Positions 24,214 through 31,766 of a DNA stretch of 64,000 bases are shown here, piece after piece; within the stretch, counting starts at the first letter, position 1; every line of letters starts with the position of its first letter. The DNA comes from an uncultured Fibrobacter sp. (GTDB taxonomy: Bacteria > Fibrobacterota > Fibrobacteria > Fibrobacterales > Fibrobacteraceae), in NCBI GenBank assembly GCA_934699585.1, contig CAKUWY010000001.1, positions 248,001 through 312,000 on the forward strand, in the 5' to 3' direction. The translations under genes and the position numbers were made by a program. A model generated the notes under the pieces. That model saw nothing but the letters and a program-made list of their open reading frames with translations. It made no database searches and was not told the DNA's origin.

Positions 24214-24334
24214 CTGGCAGTGCCTTGTCAAGGGGTAAACCGAGAAAAATTTCTTTTTTTTCAAAATTTCCAAAAGCGATAAAAAAACTATCAAAAAATT
24301 CGTATAAGGTGTAGAAAAGTTTTGTTAACCTTTC

Positions 24335-24340
24335 TATAAT
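24335..24340 (+). promoter_or_regulatory. -10-like TATAAT before glycosyltransferase gene
   Basis: TTTCTATAATTGG lies 39 nt before the start at 24380, in AT-rich DNA. GGAA precedes the ATG, so a short leader is expected. No clear -35 is visible. Confidence 0.45.
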
Positions 24341-24379
24341 TGGCGTCAAGCATTCAAGTATGCAAAGGTTTTTGGAATT

Positions 24380-25909
24380 ATGATAAACAGTGTCCTACTC
24401 TATGCGATGTTCGTGGTGTACGTCATCGCAGGCGTTGGCTTGGTCATTTACGGTTTTAGTTGCTATTACAGTATTTACCTGTTCCTGAAGAACAGCCGAA
24501 AGACCCGTCTTACCGACCGCAAGAACATTCTCCAGTTTTACCGTGAACATTCCATGGCGGACCTGCCCCAGGTTACCACCCAGCTGCCCGTGTTTAACGA
24601 AGCCAACTGCGTGGAGCGACTGCTGGAGGCGGTCTGCGCTATCGACTACCCCAAGGACAAGCACGAAATCCAGGTTCTGGACGACTCCACCGACGAGTGC
24701 TACGAAGTAGCCAAGAAAAAGGTGGAAGAACTGGCCGCCAGGGGTTACGACATCAAGCTCATCCACCGCACGAACCGTTCCGAATTCAAGGCCGGCGCCC
24801 TCAAGGAGGCCATGCAAATTGCCAAAGGCGATTTCCTCGCCATATTCGATGCGGACTTCGTGCCCGAGAAGGACTTCCTCCTCAAGACCATCCCCTACCT
24901 GGTAATGGACGAAAAGATTGGCCTGGTCCAGGGACGCTGGGGCCACCTGAACCGCACCGAGTCCGGTCTTACCCTTGCCCAGTCCATCGGTATCGACGGA
25001 CACTTCGTGGTGGAACAGTCCGCCCGCAGCTGGGGCAAGCTGTTCATGAACTTCAACGGTACCGCCGGCGTGTGGCGCAAGCAGGCCATCTACGGCGGTG
25101 GCGGCTGGGAAGGCGACACCCTGACCGAAGACATGGACCTCTCCTACCGGTCCCAGCTGGCCGGCTGGAAAATGAAGTTCGTCTTCGACGTGATCGTGCC
25201 CGCCGAGCTCCCCAACGACATCAACGCCTTCAAGGCGCAGCAGTTCCGCTGGGCCAAGGGTTCTATCCAGACCGCCATCAAGATTCTGCCCCGGGTGCTC
25301 AAGGCGAAGGTCCCGCTCCGCGTAAAGATCGGCGCCATCCTCCACACGACCCACTACTCCATCCATCCCTGCATGTTGTTTACCGCCCTCTGCGCCTGGC
25401 CGTTACTTGCCTTCTTTGAACCGGTGGCACACCTGCCGGGCTGGGCCTACACCATCGGTTTCAGCTTTATCTTCCTTGCCGCTATCGCTCCTTCTGTGCT
25501 TTACTTTGTGGCCCAGCGCTGCTCCGGCTATACCGGCTGGAAAATCCGCCTGCTGAGTCTGCCTATCTTGATGGCCCTTGGCGTGGGCATCGCCGTGAGC
25601 AACTCCCGTGCCGTGTTCTCCGCCGTCATCGGAAGCAAAGGCAGCTTCGTGCGTACACCCAAGAGCGGCGGCTCCAAGAAAAAGGCCAAGAGCCACTACG
25701 CCCAGAAGTTCCCCTGGCAGGCCGTTATCGAGCTTGGCGTTGGCGTTTACTGCATCTTTGGTCTTCTGGAATACATCGGCGCCCAGAAGTTCATCATCGG
25801 ACCGTTCCTCGCCCTCTATGCCGTCGGTTTCCTTTCCGTGAGCGTGCTCTCCTTTATGCACTACATCGGAAACATCATTGAGATGCACCGGGCTAAGAAG
25901 AACGGGTAA
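24380..25909 (+). CDS. Family 2 glycosyltransferase, cellulose-synthase-like (CslA/glucomannan type)
   Basis: This 509-aa inner-membrane processive glycosyltransferase is predicted to polymerise a beta-linked glycan. It has an N-terminal helix (about 5-33), then the GT-A domain with D-D-S-T-D (101-105), D-A-D (157-159), T-E-D (249-251) and Q-Q-F-R-W (287-291), the complete D,D,D,QxxRW set of cellulose synthase-like enzymes. Four or more C-terminal helices follow (about 318-500). Best resemblance is to CslA/CslC-type or BcsA-like enzymes without a PilZ domain. A basic loop (SGGSKKKAKS) lies between helices. No bcsB-like partner is adjacent, so the product is uncertain. Confidence 0.85.
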   Translation: MINSVLLYAMFVVYVIAGVGLVIYGFSCYYSIYLFLKNSRKTRLTDRKNILQFYREHSMADLPQVTTQLPVFNEANCVERLLEAVCAIDYPKDKHEIQVLDDSTDECYEVAKKKVEELAARGYDIKLIHRTNRSEFKAGALKEAMQIAKGDFLAIFDADFVPEKDFLLKTIPYLVMDEKIGLVQGRWGHLNRTESGLTLAQSIGIDGHFVVEQSARSWGKLFMNFNGTAGVWRKQAIYGGGGWEGDTLTEDMDLSYRSQLAGWKMKFVFDVIVPAELPNDINAFKAQQFRWAKGSIQTAIKILPRVLKAKVPLRVKIGAILHTTHYSIHPCMLFTALCAWPLLAFFEPVAHLPGWAYTIGFSFIFLAAIAPSVLYFVAQRCSGYTGWKIRLLSLPILMALGVGIAVSNSRAVFSAVIGSKGSFVRTPKSGGSKKKAKSHYAQKFPWQAVIELGVGVYCIFGLLEYIGAQKFIIGPFLALYAVGFLSVSVLSFMHYIGNIIEMHRAKKNG

Positions 25910-25919
25910 GACTCAAGCC

Positions 25920-25975
25920 TCAAAACCTACTTCGTTATGCAGATCCTCGCCTTCGCGAGGATGACGTTCCTCGAG
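25920..25975. repeat. Inverted copy of the GGAACGTCATCCTCGC repeat
   Basis: ATCCTCGC (25943-25950)-CTTC-GCGAGGAT (25955-25962) is followed by GACGTTCC, the reverse complement of the lead seen at 248-255. It is flanked by AACCTCAAAACCT on both sides (about 25918 and 25980). It separates the glycosyltransferase from the convergent pseudopilin operon, and the right-hand flank runs into the end of the last pseudopilin gene. Confidence 0.7.
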
Positions 25976-25984
25976 CCCCGAACC

Positions 25985-26209
25985 TCAAAACCTCTTATCT
26001 ATCGTTGCCGGGTCTGGATTCACCACGACCCGGTTTTTAGTTTGTATCAAGTCCTGTAAGAGCGCTCCCGTGCTGGTCTGGTAATCCCTCTGCAGCCGCA
26101 CGTAGTCCCCGTGCATGCCTTTCCAAACGCCAAAGGCCACCAGTGCCACAATTCCCGCACAGGCCATGGTCACCACCAGCTCCATCAATGTGAATCCGTC
26201 TCTTCGCAC
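25985..26209 (-). CDS. Short pseudopilin-like protein
   Basis: This 74-aa protein is read from a GTG at 26209 that has AAGGA 7 nt upstream and gives the short leader V-R-R-D-G before F-T-L-M-E-L-V-V, a perfect prepilin cleavage site (G|FTLxE) followed by a ~20-residue hydrophobic helix. Only about 45 residues follow, so the globular domain is unusually small or truncated. The stop lies at the edge of an intergenic repeat, consistent with a truncation. It overlaps the end of the preceding prepilin gene by 25 bp. It would be processed by a prepilin peptidase such as that at 55963. Confidence 0.65.
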   Translation of the reverse strand: MRRDGFTLMELVVTMACAGIVALVAFGVWKGMHGDYVRLQRDYQTSTGALLQDLIQTKNRVVVNPDPATIDKRF

Positions 26210-26571
26210 CGCACAATCCTTTTCAAGGTCAAACCGTTCCAGTATCCCGAAGTTTCGTGAACGGCCACCCACTGCAAGGGGGCTCCACCTGGAACACGTT
26301 CAAACGACAGTGAAAAATCAATCCCCTGCCTGGATACCGGAACCATGGTCAAGGCCGTGTCGGCCTGGTCGCGCCTAGGCTTTACGCAGGGGGCCGGTTT
26401 TGCCACGTTCTCTTCCATCAGGGCCACCGCCTCCAAGAGGGCAAGACCCTTTTTGGACTCCCTCTCCTTTATCTGCGAAAAACTGACGATGGTGTGCCCG
26501 ATTCCCATGGCTCCGATAGAAAGCACCACCACGGCCACCATGACTTCCATCAAGGTAAAGCCCCGTTTCAT
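26185..26571 (-). CDS. Type II/IV pseudopilin
   Basis: This 128-aa protein has the leader M-K-R-G followed by F-T-L-M-E-V-M-V-A-V-V-V-L-S-I-G-A, a class III signal with the conserved Glu5. The form resembles the PilV/GspI type of minor pseudopilins. Its ATG overlaps the stop of the 314-aa gene by 4 bp, and it overlaps the next prepilin gene, so expression is tightly coupled. Predicted in the inner membrane or in a pseudopilus tip built by the secretin machine encoded upstream in the same operon. Confidence 0.8.
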   Translation of the reverse strand: MKRGFTLMEVMVAVVVLSIGAMGIGHTIVSFSQIKERESKKGLALLEAVALMEENVAKPAPCVKPRRDQADTALTMVPVSRQGIDFSLSFERVPGGAPLQWVAVHETSGYWNGLTLKRIVRCEETDSH

Positions 26572-27512
26572 AGGCGCCCCCAGATTTTGCGTTTGCCCTC
26601 TATAAAGGCGGGGAGAATCGTCCGCTCCACCTTTTCTGGATATTCCACTCCCAGGAAACCGCCAGGAGTTTCTACGGTGCCTTCCACAGCCGCACTCCCG
26701 AGAATCTCGCCCCAAGGGAGGTTTATTCCGAACACATCCTGGCCGGTAGCCACCACCGCCGTCGGATACGCCCCGTGAACCCGGTCCCGCAGCTGGAAAC
26801 TTGAAGCAAGTACCATCCCGCGAAAGCGAACATCCCCTTCGGCACGAAAACTCCCGCGGGAAACAAGCTCCAGATAATCTACGGACACCTCCCCCTGGAA
26901 CACCACGTCTCCCGAGGTAAACAGCCGGAGGGTATCAAAATGGGCCTTCCCGCGGACAAGGGCGGTTCCTTCCACCCAGAAGCTAGCCGAACGAACGCTG
27001 TCGGAAAAATTCATCTCAAGATCGCCCTGATGAATAGCGCCCGACATAAACTGTTCGCCCTGGAAATAGCGTCTATTTCCGTACAGGTCTTTTTCCGCCG
27101 TCATCTCCTGCAGCCGCTTTTCCAAATCGGCCCTGTAGGCGGACATCCCGTTCGACCATTCCCAAAAAGAAACGTCGTGAGGTTCCGTTCCCGCCACAAA
27201 GCAAAGCTCCCCCACGCCCGACGCCTTGCCGGAACTGTCCACGACAGCAGAAGCGCAAATCTTTTCCCAAGGGCCGAAGGGTGCCGCCTGCACGGGAGGC
27301 AGCTCCGGATAATACCCCGACGGAAACCCCTGCAAATGGAGCAGCACAGCGGATTCCGCCTTGTAGAAATTCTCGAAATCCGACTTGAACCGGGCATACA
27401 CCGGATTCATGTGCCCCGCCGACTTCAACAGGGTGGTAAAGAGCAGCGTCAGGCTCAGCAGCAGAACCGCCACCAGGGGCAGCACGAACCCGCGGGAACT
27501 AGGGCGCACCAT
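26568..27512 (-). CDS. PilX/GspK-like secretion-pilus protein
   Basis: This 314-aa protein has R-G-F-V-L-P-L-V-A-V-L-L-L-S-L-T-L-L-F-T-T after a short basic leader, a prepilin-like N-terminus in which position 5 is not Glu, as in GspK/PilX proteins. The rest contains a helical stretch (FKSDFENFYKAESAVLLHL, like PilX) and a C-terminal region of short repeated strands (FDTLRLFTSGDVVFQGEVSVDYLELVSRGSF), suggesting a right-handed beta-solenoid (bactofilin- or polymer-binding-like). Start at 27512 overlaps the upstream gene by 14 bp. Confidence 0.65.
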   Translation of the reverse strand: MVRPSSRGFVLPLVAVLLLSLTLLFTTLLKSAGHMNPVYARFKSDFENFYKAESAVLLHLQGFPSGYYPELPPVQAAPFGPWEKICASAVVDSSGKASGVGELCFVAGTEPHDVSFWEWSNGMSAYRADLEKRLQEMTAEKDLYGNRRYFQGEQFMSGAIHQGDLEMNFSDSVRSASFWVEGTALVRGKAHFDTLRLFTSGDVVFQGEVSVDYLELVSRGSFRAEGDVRFRGMVLASSFQLRDRVHGAYPTAVVATGQDVFGINLPWGEILGSAAVEGTVETPGGFLGVEYPEKVERTILPAFIEGKRKIWGRL

Positions 27513-28551
27513 TGAGCACCTCCCACTGCGCACCGCCGCACTCCAGCACCACCCGGTCCCGAAGCACGGATTTCACCCGGTACGACTCCAAGGAATCCCC
27601 CGCCCTTTTCACGACCCGCGCACCGGCGAACACACCCGAAAACAGCCTGTCCCCTACGATTCCCTGAACGGAAATAGACGGCCTTGGGCACTCGGTAGCC
27701 GCCTCTCTGGCTTTCGGGCGCGAGCTTTTTGCAGTTTTTTGGATACGGGGTTCTTTTGATATGGGCCCTGTCGCGGGTGTGGATAGCACAGGGGCCTCCG
27801 GACCAGGCATCGCCACACCGCCGGCATCAAGATTTTCCCGCACAAGGATTCCCGCAAACATCATCAGGAAAAATAGAATTAAAGAAAGTCCCGCCGCCCT
27901 CCCCCGCTTCCTGGATTCGAGATGCAGGCCCTTCCAGAACGGATCCCGGGCGGCTTTTCCAAGTTGCGCCGCCCAACTTTTCGCCGGGTCGTCGAAGTTT
28001 ACCTCCAGGAATTCCAGCTCGCCCTGCCGGAAACATCCCGCTTTCGAGAACAGCGGGTCCTGCCGCAAGAATTCGTCCATCCGCGCAAGCCGATTCAGCG
28101 CAAGTTCTTTTCCGCAGGCTCCCTCGTAGCCCCGTTCTTCGGACCAGTGGCAAAGCCTGCCCTCGTAAAAGACCAGCACGTACAAGGTGCCGTTCACGAT
28201 AGCGGCATAGCGAAAGTTCTCGTAACTCTCCCAGGATTCCATCTGGGCATCGGCCCTGGCATACAGGAACAGGGAACGAGGCAGGGCGCGCCTCCCCCGC
28301 CAACAACGCTTGCCGAAACCTTTTACGCTACCGTCGCTTGACCCAGGCGAGCCGAGGATTACCAGGTATCGGTGCCTGCGGCCCTCCGGCGAATTGAAGG
28401 ACACCATCTTCCAGAATTTTGGAATACCTTCCACTTCCGGGAAATCCCTTCGGAAATATTCCAGCAGGTTTTCGGGGGCAAGACTTTCTTCAAATCCCGT
28501 CACCAGCTCCCAGGTGCAAATCCGGGCGTCAACGCCCTGAACGCGGACCAT
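27499..28551 (-). CDS. Secretin-operon inner-membrane protein (GspC/PilP-like C-terminus)
   Basis: This 350-aa protein has about 225 soluble residues (ICTWELVTGFEES ... possibly the cytoplasmic PilM/GspL-like part), one transmembrane helix at about 224-242 (AAGLSLILFFLMMFAGILV), a Pro/Ser-rich linker and a C-terminal domain (SISVQGIVGDRLFSGVFAGARVVKRAGDSLESYRVKSVLRDRVVLECGGAQWEV). That C-terminal domain closely follows the homology region of GspC and PilP, which contacts the secretin. A connector between cytoplasmic machinery and the secretin is inferred. Its ATG overlaps the secretin stop by one base (TGATG). Confidence 0.65.
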   Translation of the reverse strand: MVRVQGVDARICTWELVTGFEESLAPENLLEYFRRDFPEVEGIPKFWKMVSFNSPEGRRHRYLVILGSPGSSDGSVKGFGKRCWRGRRALPRSLFLYARADAQMESWESYENFRYAAIVNGTLYVLVFYEGRLCHWSEERGYEGACGKELALNRLARMDEFLRQDPLFSKAGCFRQGELEFLEVNFDDPAKSWAAQLGKAARDPFWKGLHLESRKRGRAAGLSLILFFLMMFAGILVRENLDAGGVAMPGPEAPVLSTPATGPISKEPRIQKTAKSSRPKAREAATECPRPSISVQGIVGDRLFSGVFAGARVVKRAGDSLESYRVKSVLRDRVVLECGGAQWEVLNGAP

Positions 28552-30263
28552 CAGAACTTCACCTCCGGAGTGATGAAGATGGCAAGTTCGCTTTCCTCCT
28601 CTTCTTCACTCTCGTAACTGAACAGCCTGCCGATGAACGGGATGCTCCCCAGGAAGGGTACGGCCGTGCGCACCTCGGTCTTGTTCTTGCGCACCAGCCC
28701 CCCGAGGCAAAGGGTTTCCCCGTTTTTCAAAAGCACCATGGTCTTTAGGTTCCGGGTGCTGATGTCCCGCGGGCCGTCACCGGAGCTGCGTCCCGCCGTC
28801 TTGATTTCGGGAGCCACGTCCAGAGTAATCACGCCCTCCCGGGTTACCGACGGCGTGAGCTCCAGAGAAATACCGTCATTGAAGGAGCGGTAATCCGTAA
28901 TGGGGTAACCTTCGGCGCTGACCTGGCTCACCAGGTAATAGACCGTATTGGTTACGTTCAGTTCCGCCTTGTTGCCGTTCAGGGTGGTAAGCCGCGGGCG
29001 GGCAAGGACCTTCGCCTGGTTGTTTTCTTCCATGGAGGCAAGCTCCAGCTCGAATCGGTCCGGCAAGATGCCGATTTTACCGACGGCCCCCTTGCCTGAT
29101 GCATCCTTCCCCAAAAAATCCAGAAAACCTTTCAGTCCCAAGTCGCCTTCCTTGGTGCGGCGGCCAGAGCCTCCCCGTAGCCCGATTTCAAAAGCGCTCC
29201 CCTTCCGGAATTCCACAATCACGCAAGAAAGTGTCACCTGCATCAGGGGAACGTCTATTTTCTGTAAAAGGGCCTCCGCCGATTCAATCCGGTCGGTGGC
29301 TCCCGAAAGCAGCACGGCATTCTGCTCCTTCACTTCCGAAATCGTCATCTCCGTTCCAGAAAACATCTTTCCCAGCTGTTGCAGGGCGTGCTCGCAAGAG
29401 ACGTGTTTCAGCGGGTAAAGTTTCGTCACCGAAAGAGGATTTCGGTTTCCTCCCTCCGATACAGACAGCGTATTGGAATCCAGCCGGAAGGTGTATCGGC
29501 TCCCCCGGAACAGGGCTTCCAAAAAATCCTGGAGGCGCACGTTTGAAAAATCCAGACGGACCTTTTCCTCCAGGTTCCCGTACATGGCAAGGTTCAATTC
29601 CGCAAGGGCGGCAAGCTCCTTCACGGCCTCCCCTACGGGGACGCCGTCCAGATGGGCTTCGTAGAGCGAATCCTCTTTCCAGATTCGTGCAGACGATTCC
29701 GGTTGTGCGCCCGCGGCCTCCCTGCGGTCCCCCGCCTGCACCACCGCATGAACCATCAGGCAGCCGTTCTTCTTTTCTACCCCAAAGCCGTTGATTTCTA
29801 GCAGGGAGCGAAACGCACGCTCCAAAGGCAGGCTGCGGATACTTCCGGAGAGATTCCCATGGACATCCGGTTTCCACAAGATGTTCAGCCCTGTAGTGGC
29901 GCTGAACTCTTCCAGAAATTCAAGAACGTCCTTGTCCTGCACCTGGACCGACACCAGGGAATCCTGCAGGCGGATGTCGCTTTTCCCGCGAAGCTTCCGG
30001 GGCTCTATTACCAGCAGGTTCTCCTTCTGGACCAGTTCCAGCCCGTTGGATTCGCACAGGGCGGACAAGCCTTCCAAAAGGGAAACTCCTTCCAGATGGA
30101 ATGTGACCCGACGGTCCACGCCGGCATCCACCATCACGGGAACATCGTAGGCCAGCGACAAAGAACGGGCCACCTCCTGCACGGGAGTGTCCACAAAATC
30201 AAGGGTTACAGTGCCCGACGCAAGGGCGGCCAACAAAAGAACTAGGGGGAAAAGGGCACGCAC
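28551..30263 (-). CDS. Type II/IV-pilus-type secretin (GspD/PilQ family)
   Basis: This 570-aa outer-membrane channel has a signal peptide (about 1-17), then a secretin-TonB short N-terminal domain (VTLDFVDTPVQEVARSLSLAYDVPVMVDAGV), further N-domains, and the secretin core from about 330 with VLARPRLTTLNGNKAELNVTNTVYYL, GISLELTPSV, ITLDVAPEI and the closing block TMVLLKNGETLCLGGLVRKNKTEVRTAVPFLGSIPFIGRLF. The start is GTG at 30263, with GGAGG 7 nt upstream. First gene of a five-gene overlapping operon. No GspE/PilB ATPase or GspF/PilC platform gene is in the window; prepilin peptidase is at 55963. Confidence 0.88.
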   Translation of the reverse strand: MRALFPLVLLLAALASGTVTLDFVDTPVQEVARSLSLAYDVPVMVDAGVDRRVTFHLEGVSLLEGLSALCESNGLELVQKENLLVIEPRKLRGKSDIRLQDSLVSVQVQDKDVLEFLEEFSATTGLNILWKPDVHGNLSGSIRSLPLERAFRSLLEINGFGVEKKNGCLMVHAVVQAGDRREAAGAQPESSARIWKEDSLYEAHLDGVPVGEAVKELAALAELNLAMYGNLEEKVRLDFSNVRLQDFLEALFRGSRYTFRLDSNTLSVSEGGNRNPLSVTKLYPLKHVSCEHALQQLGKMFSGTEMTISEVKEQNAVLLSGATDRIESAEALLQKIDVPLMQVTLSCVIVEFRKGSAFEIGLRGGSGRRTKEGDLGLKGFLDFLGKDASGKGAVGKIGILPDRFELELASMEENNQAKVLARPRLTTLNGNKAELNVTNTVYYLVSQVSAEGYPITDYRSFNDGISLELTPSVTREGVITLDVAPEIKTAGRSSGDGPRDISTRNLKTMVLLKNGETLCLGGLVRKNKTEVRTAVPFLGSIPFIGRLFSYESEEEEESELAIFITPEVKF

Positions 30264-30370
30264 CGCAAGACCTCCATGAAAGACATATTCAAAAGAGATT
30301 CCTGCGGAATCCGCCGAAGAACGCTGCTAAAGGGACCCTTTAGGCATTCCGCGGGGTAAAATACAAAAAA

Positions 30371-30397
30371 AGAATTCCCCGAGACTAGCCCGGGGAA
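30371..30397 (-). terminator. Rho-independent terminator after the AlkD-like gene
   Basis: TTCCCCG (30375-30381) pairs with CGGGGAA (30391-30397) and on the minus strand is followed by TTCTTTTTTT. Confidence 0.8.
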
Positions 30398-30408
30398 GTA
30401 AAAAAACA

Positions 30409-31152
30409 CTAAAGCCTTAATTTTCTTAGGCTTTCTTTATGTTTCGGTGTAACCCTAAAGCTTTCACAAGCCTTCTGGATAGCCTTGTTGTGGGTCCAGG
30501 GTTCTAGTTTGTGCTCCTGGATATAAGGTATTGTAGCATCGTATTGTTTGGCCAGGGCGGTGGCAAAATACCAAGCTACCATCATCTTCACGTAGTAATC
30601 TTCGCGATGGACCTTTGCCACCCACTTCAGGTATTCCGGCTTAAAGTCTCCGTCCAGAAAAAAGTTCATCAGCATCTCGATTCCAAAACGCACCACGTAA
30701 GTGTCGTCTTCTACCTGTTCGCCCGAAGCCAGCCGCCCGCGAATCCAGAGCTTTATGAATTCCAGCAGCTTCTTGCGGTTTTCCTTTTTCCCTAGAACCT
30801 TGGGCCTCAACTGATCGCAAGTGGCCCAGTTGTCCACATAGGGTAAAAAATTTTCTACCTGCGCAATGCATTCGTCAAAGTCCTTGATGTCCGACAGGAT
30901 AAAGGAATGGACCTGGTTCTCGTCGTAATACTTGTGCGGGAGCTTGTCCAGAAATTTATCGATGTTCGGGTCTGCCGAAAAATTCTTGGCAATGAGTTTC
31001 AGGTCCGGAGTCCGCACGCCGATAACGATGTCCGCAGGAATCGTAGGAATGAGCCTGCTGTGAAAGGCCTTGAACTTCAGGTCCTGAGCATCGATTAGGG
31101 CCTCTTGAATCCGGTCTTCTACCGAAATTCCCTTGGCAGGCGTTCGTTTCAT
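30409..31152 (-). CDS. AlkD-like DNA glycosylase / DNA alkylation repair protein
   Basis: This 247-aa all-helical protein matches the DNA alkylation repair (AlkC/AlkD, HEAT-like) family: IVIGVRTPDLKLIAKNF near the start, FLPYVDNWATCDQLRPKVL in the middle with the conserved Trp and Asp of the DNA-binding concave face, then WVAKVHREDYYVKMMVAWYFATALAKQ and the HNKAIQKACESFRVTPKHKESLRKLR tail. AlkD enzymes remove bulky or charged N3/N7 alkyl purines. It follows the secreted-protein gene by 6 bp and is probably co-transcribed with it. Confidence 0.88.
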   Translation of the reverse strand: MKRTPAKGISVEDRIQEALIDAQDLKFKAFHSRLIPTIPADIVIGVRTPDLKLIAKNFSADPNIDKFLDKLPHKYYDENQVHSFILSDIKDFDECIAQVENFLPYVDNWATCDQLRPKVLGKKENRKKLLEFIKLWIRGRLASGEQVEDDTYVVRFGIEMLMNFFLDGDFKPEYLKWVAKVHREDYYVKMMVAWYFATALAKQYDATIPYIQEHKLEPWTHNKAIQKACESFRVTPKHKESLRKLRL

Positions 31153-31158
31153 AAAGGC

Positions 31159-31692
31159 CTACTTGGACTTTTTCTTTTTCAGAGTCCCGAGTGTGCCCTT
31201 GCTGTATTCGCCTATACAGGTGACGGCTTCCCGGGTGCAGGGCGACTTGGGGTCGTAAAAGACCTTGCGGTCGTTCTTGAAGACTTCTTCGATAAGTTCC
31301 TTGCCGGGAGCGTTTGTGCCCTTCTGGTATTGGATATCGTAAAAAATGTCAGAATCGCGGGTAACCACTTTGATTTTTACATCTACGACATAAGCCCCAT
31401 GGCGTCCTGTAAACTGAAATCCATAAGGAATTTCTGCCAACTTGAAATGCTCCAGTTCTGGACCAGCATACTCCAGATCGTCCCAATCGGCACATTCCCC
31501 GTTGTCACGGGCCTTGAACCAGCCTTCAGGATCCCCCTCGTTGGCATCGTCCATGGCCACATTCAGGGCGCTCAAGTAGCCGTCCCTGACTAGGGCTAGT
31601 TCTTCTTTGGCTTCGTGGTAGGTGTCCATGTCGCCATCGTAGGCAAAAGGCATAACGACGGCAAAGGCAATCAAAAAGGCAAACAGACGCAT
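31159..31692 (-). CDS. Small secreted protein of unknown function
   Basis: This 177-aa protein has a signal peptide (MRLFAFLIAFAVVMPFA) and a mature chain rich in acidic residues, with four Cys that could form two disulfides (NGECADW ... KSPCTREAVTCIGEYS). Its YHEAKEELALVRDGYLSALN helix, then DNGECADWDDLEYAGPELEHFKLAEIPYGFQF, recalls the pilin-like proteins annotated in Fibrobacter, but it lacks a prepilin cleavage site. AGGAG 8 nt before ATG. No function assigned. It precedes the AlkD-like gene by 6 bp. Confidence 0.6.
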   Translation of the reverse strand: MRLFAFLIAFAVVMPFAYDGDMDTYHEAKEELALVRDGYLSALNVAMDDANEGDPEGWFKARDNGECADWDDLEYAGPELEHFKLAEIPYGFQFTGRHGAYVVDVKIKVVTRDSDIFYDIQYQKGTNAPGKELIEEVFKNDRKVFYDPKSPCTREAVTCIGEYSKGTLGTLKKKKSK

Positions 31693-31729
31693 TTACTTTC
31701 TCCTAAAAAAAACTCCCTTCAAAAATATA

Positions 31730-31766
31730 AATTCCACATTCCACACCACACATTCCACACTGATTA
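31730..31766. repeat. CATTCCACA-rich intergenic repeat
   Basis: ATTCCACATTCCACACCACACATTCCACAC resembles, in inverted form, the GTGTGTAATGTGGAATGTGTAATG segment at about 35304-35327 and the CACATTTCACACTCCACA segment that follows it. Confidence 0.5.
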
